Origin: Sporothrix humicola
Lineage: Eukaryota > Ascomycota > Sordariomycetes > Ophiostomatales > Ophiostomataceae
DNA length: 22,054 bases
NCBI GenBank assembly: GCA_021396245.1
Contig: WNYE01000171.1
Span: 1 to 22,054 of the forward strand
Direction of reading: 5' to 3'
Shown here: one piece after another, positions 19,427 through 22,054 of the stretch
Layout of the letters: each line of letters opens with the position of its first letter
Numbering within the stretch: the stretch's first letter is position 1
Made by a program: the position numbers and the translations under genes
Notes under the pieces: generated by a model
What the model saw: the letters and a program-made list of their open reading frames with translations, nothing else
Database searches by the model: none
Told to the model about the DNA's origin: nothing

Positions 19427-20680
19427 CTACGAGAGGCTCATGACAAATTGCATCAAAACGTATTCAAGGTCGTACGCCTTGGGAAACAGCGACGGTAGAT
19501 GATACCCGAGGGTCTCCCAGTCGATATTGTCGAGCCCGCGCAGTGTAAAGACGAACTCCCAGTATGCCGGAAACCAGCCAGCATACTCCCAGTCCAGCAT
19601 AGCGACAATACGGCCGTCGCGCACCAGGATGTTCCGGGCGGCAATGTCTCCGTGAGTAAAGACCACTGGATATTCCGTGGCGCCCAGGTGGGCAGTGACC
19701 TGGCGCCAGTACGTGGACTCGGCCGGCAGTCCCTTGGGCGGCATCACAAGCCAGGCGTGGAGATCGGCTGTCGTGGCGAACGGCCCACCGCCGCGCGGCA
19801 TGATGGTGGGCAGAATGACCCCTGTGCCGTCGAGGCGGCCAATTGGTGGGGCGGGTGAGGGGCTCTCGCTGCTGCTGCTGCCACTGCCGCTACTTGTGAC
19901 ATAAGTCAAAGCCTGTAGCTGCGCGAGGTACCCGCGGAGCTGATCCAAAATGCCGGCCCGCTGCTCGGGCGTCAGAATGGGCCAGGCCTGCCGCAGTGTC
20001 TGCCCCTCCACATACTCCATTGTGATGCGGTCCCAGTCGCTACTAATAACAGCGGGAACAGGAATAGTCGTGTGCTCTTTGACAAATCGCATTGCCAGCG
20101 CCTCGTTGGGATGGTCGCCGACACCCAATCCGCCGCCAAATGTCGTGTATTTCGTGACATGATCGCCGTGCCGCACGACGTACCGGTGCATGAGGTGATG
20201 GATCATTTCGCCCTCTGGATAGGGCGCTGGCTGTCTCGCTGGCGGCGGCGCATCGCCATACAGTGCCTGGCGGGCATCGCGACGGCGCATCGCGGATAGG
20301 AGTGCCCTACCACGCAACGGCGGCGCGTCCTTGGGTCGTGGCTGTTCTGGCTGTGGCGGCGTTGGCGTCGATGGCTCGACCAGTCGCCGGGAGAGCTGTG
20401 GGTGGCGCTCGAGGAAGCCCTGGACGAACTCGGGAGAAACTGTTACTTGTTGGTGACGCTGGTTATCGTCACTGTCGCCGTCGCCGTCGCCGTCGCTCGC
20501 TCGTTGTTGGGCAATGCGCTCGGCAAACCAGTGGATCAATGGCCGCCGGACAATGACGCCGGCGGAAATCTCGGTGGAAACCCACTTGGCGACTTGTTGC
20601 TCTTGCTCATCCGACAGTGTAAGTTGCTGGTCGCGGCTGTCGTCGTCGTGCGGTAGTTCGGGTGGTTCGTCGTTAGACAT
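19427..20680 (-). CDS. APH-family kinase with N-terminal Tc5/CENP-B-type HTH-like domain
   Basis: Predicted single-exon 417-aa protein. Residues about 158-417 form an aminoglycoside-phosphotransferase/choline-kinase-like fold: Lys177 in HVTKY, Glu193 in HPNEALAMRF, the catalytic loop HGDIAARN (His343 to Asn350) and the metal-binding Asp363 in LDWEYAGW, then YWEF. Fungal members of this large family phosphorylate mostly unknown small molecules. Residues about 20-100 are unusual: LTLSDEQEQQVAKWV, an Arg/Pro turn, IHWFAERIAQQR, then SPEFVQGFLERHPQL closely follow the pattern of the Tc5 transposase / CENP-B helix-turn-helix (acidic start, KW[IV], and final W/F-V-x-x-F-x-x-RHP-E/Q-L). An Asp/Gly-rich insert (DGDGDGDSDD) and a Pro-rich linker separate the parts. 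The kinase is clear; the HTH call is by pattern only. The gene borders a RIP-like repeat region. Confidence 0.85.
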   Translation of the reverse strand: MSNDEPPELPHDDDSRDQQLTLSDEQEQQVAKWVSTEISAGVIVRRPLIHWFAERIAQQRASDGDGDGDSDDNQRHQQVTVSPEFVQGFLERHPQLSRRLVEPSTPTPPQPEQPRPKDAPPLRGRALLSAMRRRDARQALYGDAPPPARQPAPYPEGEMIHHLMHRYVVRHGDHVTKYTTFGGGLGVGDHPNEALAMRFVKEHTTIPVPAVISSDWDRITMEYVEGQTLRQAWPILTPEQRAGILDQLRGYLAQLQALTYVTSSGSGSSSSESPSPAPPIGRLDGTGVILPTIMPRGGGPFATTADLHAWLVMPPKGLPAESTYWRQVTAHLGATEYPVVFTHGDIAARNILVRDGRIVAMLDWEYAGWFPAYWEFVFTLRGLDNIDWETLGYHLPSLFPKAYDLEYVLMQFVMSLS

Positions 20681-22054
20681 AGCTTTTGTCGAGGATATTA
20701 AGAATGCGAGTAAAAAAGAAAGAGAGATAAGAAATGTTAAAGCTTATGCTCCATAATTAAGTAACTTTACCCCGCCTCGGTCAATTGTAAGTATATTAAT
20801 CGTGCCACGCCCCACTTTTTTCGTGGCGACGTTCGCCTTTATAAAAGTAAGTATTTATTACTTATAATATTTTACCACTAAAAATATTTATTTTGTTAGT
20901 ATAAATACGTTACGAAGTTACGTGTTAGGCCCTAGGCTTAGTAAGGGCTTTACGGGTTAAACGGTAATGAATTAGTGCAAAACGCCTTGCCCTCCTAAGG
21001 AATAGAAAGAAGGCTCTCGTCGACTAAATAACCCTTTAATACAATGGAAGTCACGTACTTAGTATATTCGTTGTTATTTTTAATATAGTAATGTTTATTG
21101 TATTTTTTAAGTTACCTTTATTCGCGAAGTACGCCGGCCACCGAAATTATTACTTTTTATCGTTTATTTTATTTTTTTATTTTTTACGTAAATTAAACTA
21201 TAAAACCTTCGATCGAAAGTTTTAGTTTTTAATAAAAGAAGATTAAAATGTTTTACTTATAATAAAACAAAACTTTTTAATTTAACTTATACTTTTATTA
21301 ATTTTTAGTCGAAGTTTTATAGACCTTAACAGTTATTAAGAGTGCTTTTCGGCGAAAAAACACGACTAAAGTGGTTATAAGTCGAAGATTTTAATATCTT
21401 TTCGGCGAAAAAATTCCGACGACTGGTTGAAAACTTTTGGTGTATTTTCGGCGATCAAATAAGTTAATGTAAAAATTAAAATTATTAAAATTTTAACTTA
21501 TATTAAAATAAAATAAAAATACTTTTTAAATTTATTACGAGTAGTTTTTTTTAAATCGTTTATAATAACGTAAAGATTTATTTTTTTAACCGTCGTTAAC
21601 GACGTAAAGTTTTTATTAATCCTCGTTTATTTATTTATATTTATAACTTTTTTTTTTTTAATACCTTATTATAAAGGCACTTCTCAAAAATAAGGTTAAA
21701 GTCTTTATTAAGTAATCAAGCTAAAGGAAGGGTTTTTGTTCTTATAAAACAGTAATAAGGTGTAACGGTCAAACAATACTTAATACGTGTAAAAGGTGGT
21801 GATTGTATATAATGAGGGTATAAGAATACAAGTTTATATAGTTATATATTTTAAATAATCGGTAACGATTAAGTTTTTTATTTAAGTTATTAAAAGGAAA
21901 CTTTAATTTTATATATTTATTATACTTTATACGGCTTTATAACTTTTACTTTATTTTCGTATAAAGTTGTCCTTTAATTTATATTATTTTATACTTTTTA
22001 TTTTATTTTTATATAAAGTAATATTTTATTTTTTAATTAGTTAATTTTTATTGT
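20681..22054. repeat. AT-rich, RIP-like degenerate repeat region
   Basis: No gene is supportable. Base composition shifts sharply to A/T, most strongly after about 21040. In 21121-22054 a hand count gives about 11 CpA and 17 TpG but about 34 CpG. CpA and TpG are thus depleted while CpG is kept, the pattern expected when repeat-induced point mutation turns CpA into TpA in a duplicated sequence. The first 80 nt or so must include the promoter of the kinase gene. The original element (transposon, MITE or other) is no longer readable. Confidence 0.75.
21346..21454 (+). repeat. Three short direct repeats TTTTCGGCGA
   Basis: TTTTCGGCGA occurs at 21346-21355, 21399-21408 and 21445-21454, spaced 53 and 46 nt; the first two extend to CTTTTCGGCGAAAAAA. 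They are the main non-AT words in this AT-rich block and may be remnants of internal repeats of the mutated element. Confidence 0.6.

Noticed and set aside
20468..20500. GTCGCC repeat as a functional minisatellite
   Set aside because: It is a short in-frame repeat that encodes the Asp/Gly-rich insert of the kinase protein; simple slippage explains it.
20681..22054. Mitochondrial insertion or centromere core
   Set aside because: AT-richness alone would allow it, but the retained CpG with CpA/TpG loss fits RIP better, and no mitochondrial gene or tRNA is visible.

Overview
The window looks like nuclear DNA of a filamentous ascomycete (Pezizomycotina; the exact taxon cannot be read from the sequence). 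Most genes are split by short introns of 53-112 nt with GT..AG ends and, in several, CTAAC/CTGAC-like branch sites. One gene has a canonical Zn2Cys6 plus C2H2 regulator layout that is typical of fungi. The right end is very AT-rich with the dinucleotide bias left by repeat-induced point mutation (RIP).

Layout. 1-78 is an almost pure C run at the window edge. 79-1476 has no gene I can support. 1477-18144 is a compact block that reads as one aromatic-compound catabolic cluster. It holds a salicylate-hydroxylase-type FAD monooxygenase (minus), a divergent phenol-hydroxylase/TfdB-type FAD monooxygenase (plus), a small cupin (minus), a CocE/NonD-type alpha/beta hydrolase (minus), a 796-aa C2H2+Zn2Cys6 transcription factor (minus), a divergent 532-aa regulator-like protein with only the fungal transcription-factor middle domain (plus), a two-domain VOC extradiol dioxygenase (plus) and an NAD(P)-dependent aldehyde dehydrogenase (plus). 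18732-19289 encodes a small unrecognised protein. 19427-20680 (minus) encodes an APH-family kinase whose N-terminus looks like a Tc5/CENP-B-type DNA-binding domain. 20681-22054 is gene-free, AT-rich, RIP-like repeat DNA.

How the genes may work together (inference). The hydrolase could release a phenolic acid from an ester or amide. The two flavin monooxygenases would hydroxylate, and possibly decarboxylate, the ring to a catechol-type diol. The VOC enzyme would cleave the ring next to the diol (meta cleavage), and the aldehyde dehydrogenase would oxidise the resulting semialdehyde. The cupin could be a second dioxygenase or an isomerase. The two divergent regulators would control the set. Fungi usually cleave catechols by intradiol (ortho) enzymes, and none is present here, so a fungal meta-cleavage cluster is the main candidate for a poorly described system in this window.

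Splice junctions were worked out by hand from frame, splice consensus and family motifs. In every multi-exon gene the proposed exons join in one open frame. Product names rest on motif recognition only; no database search was possible.
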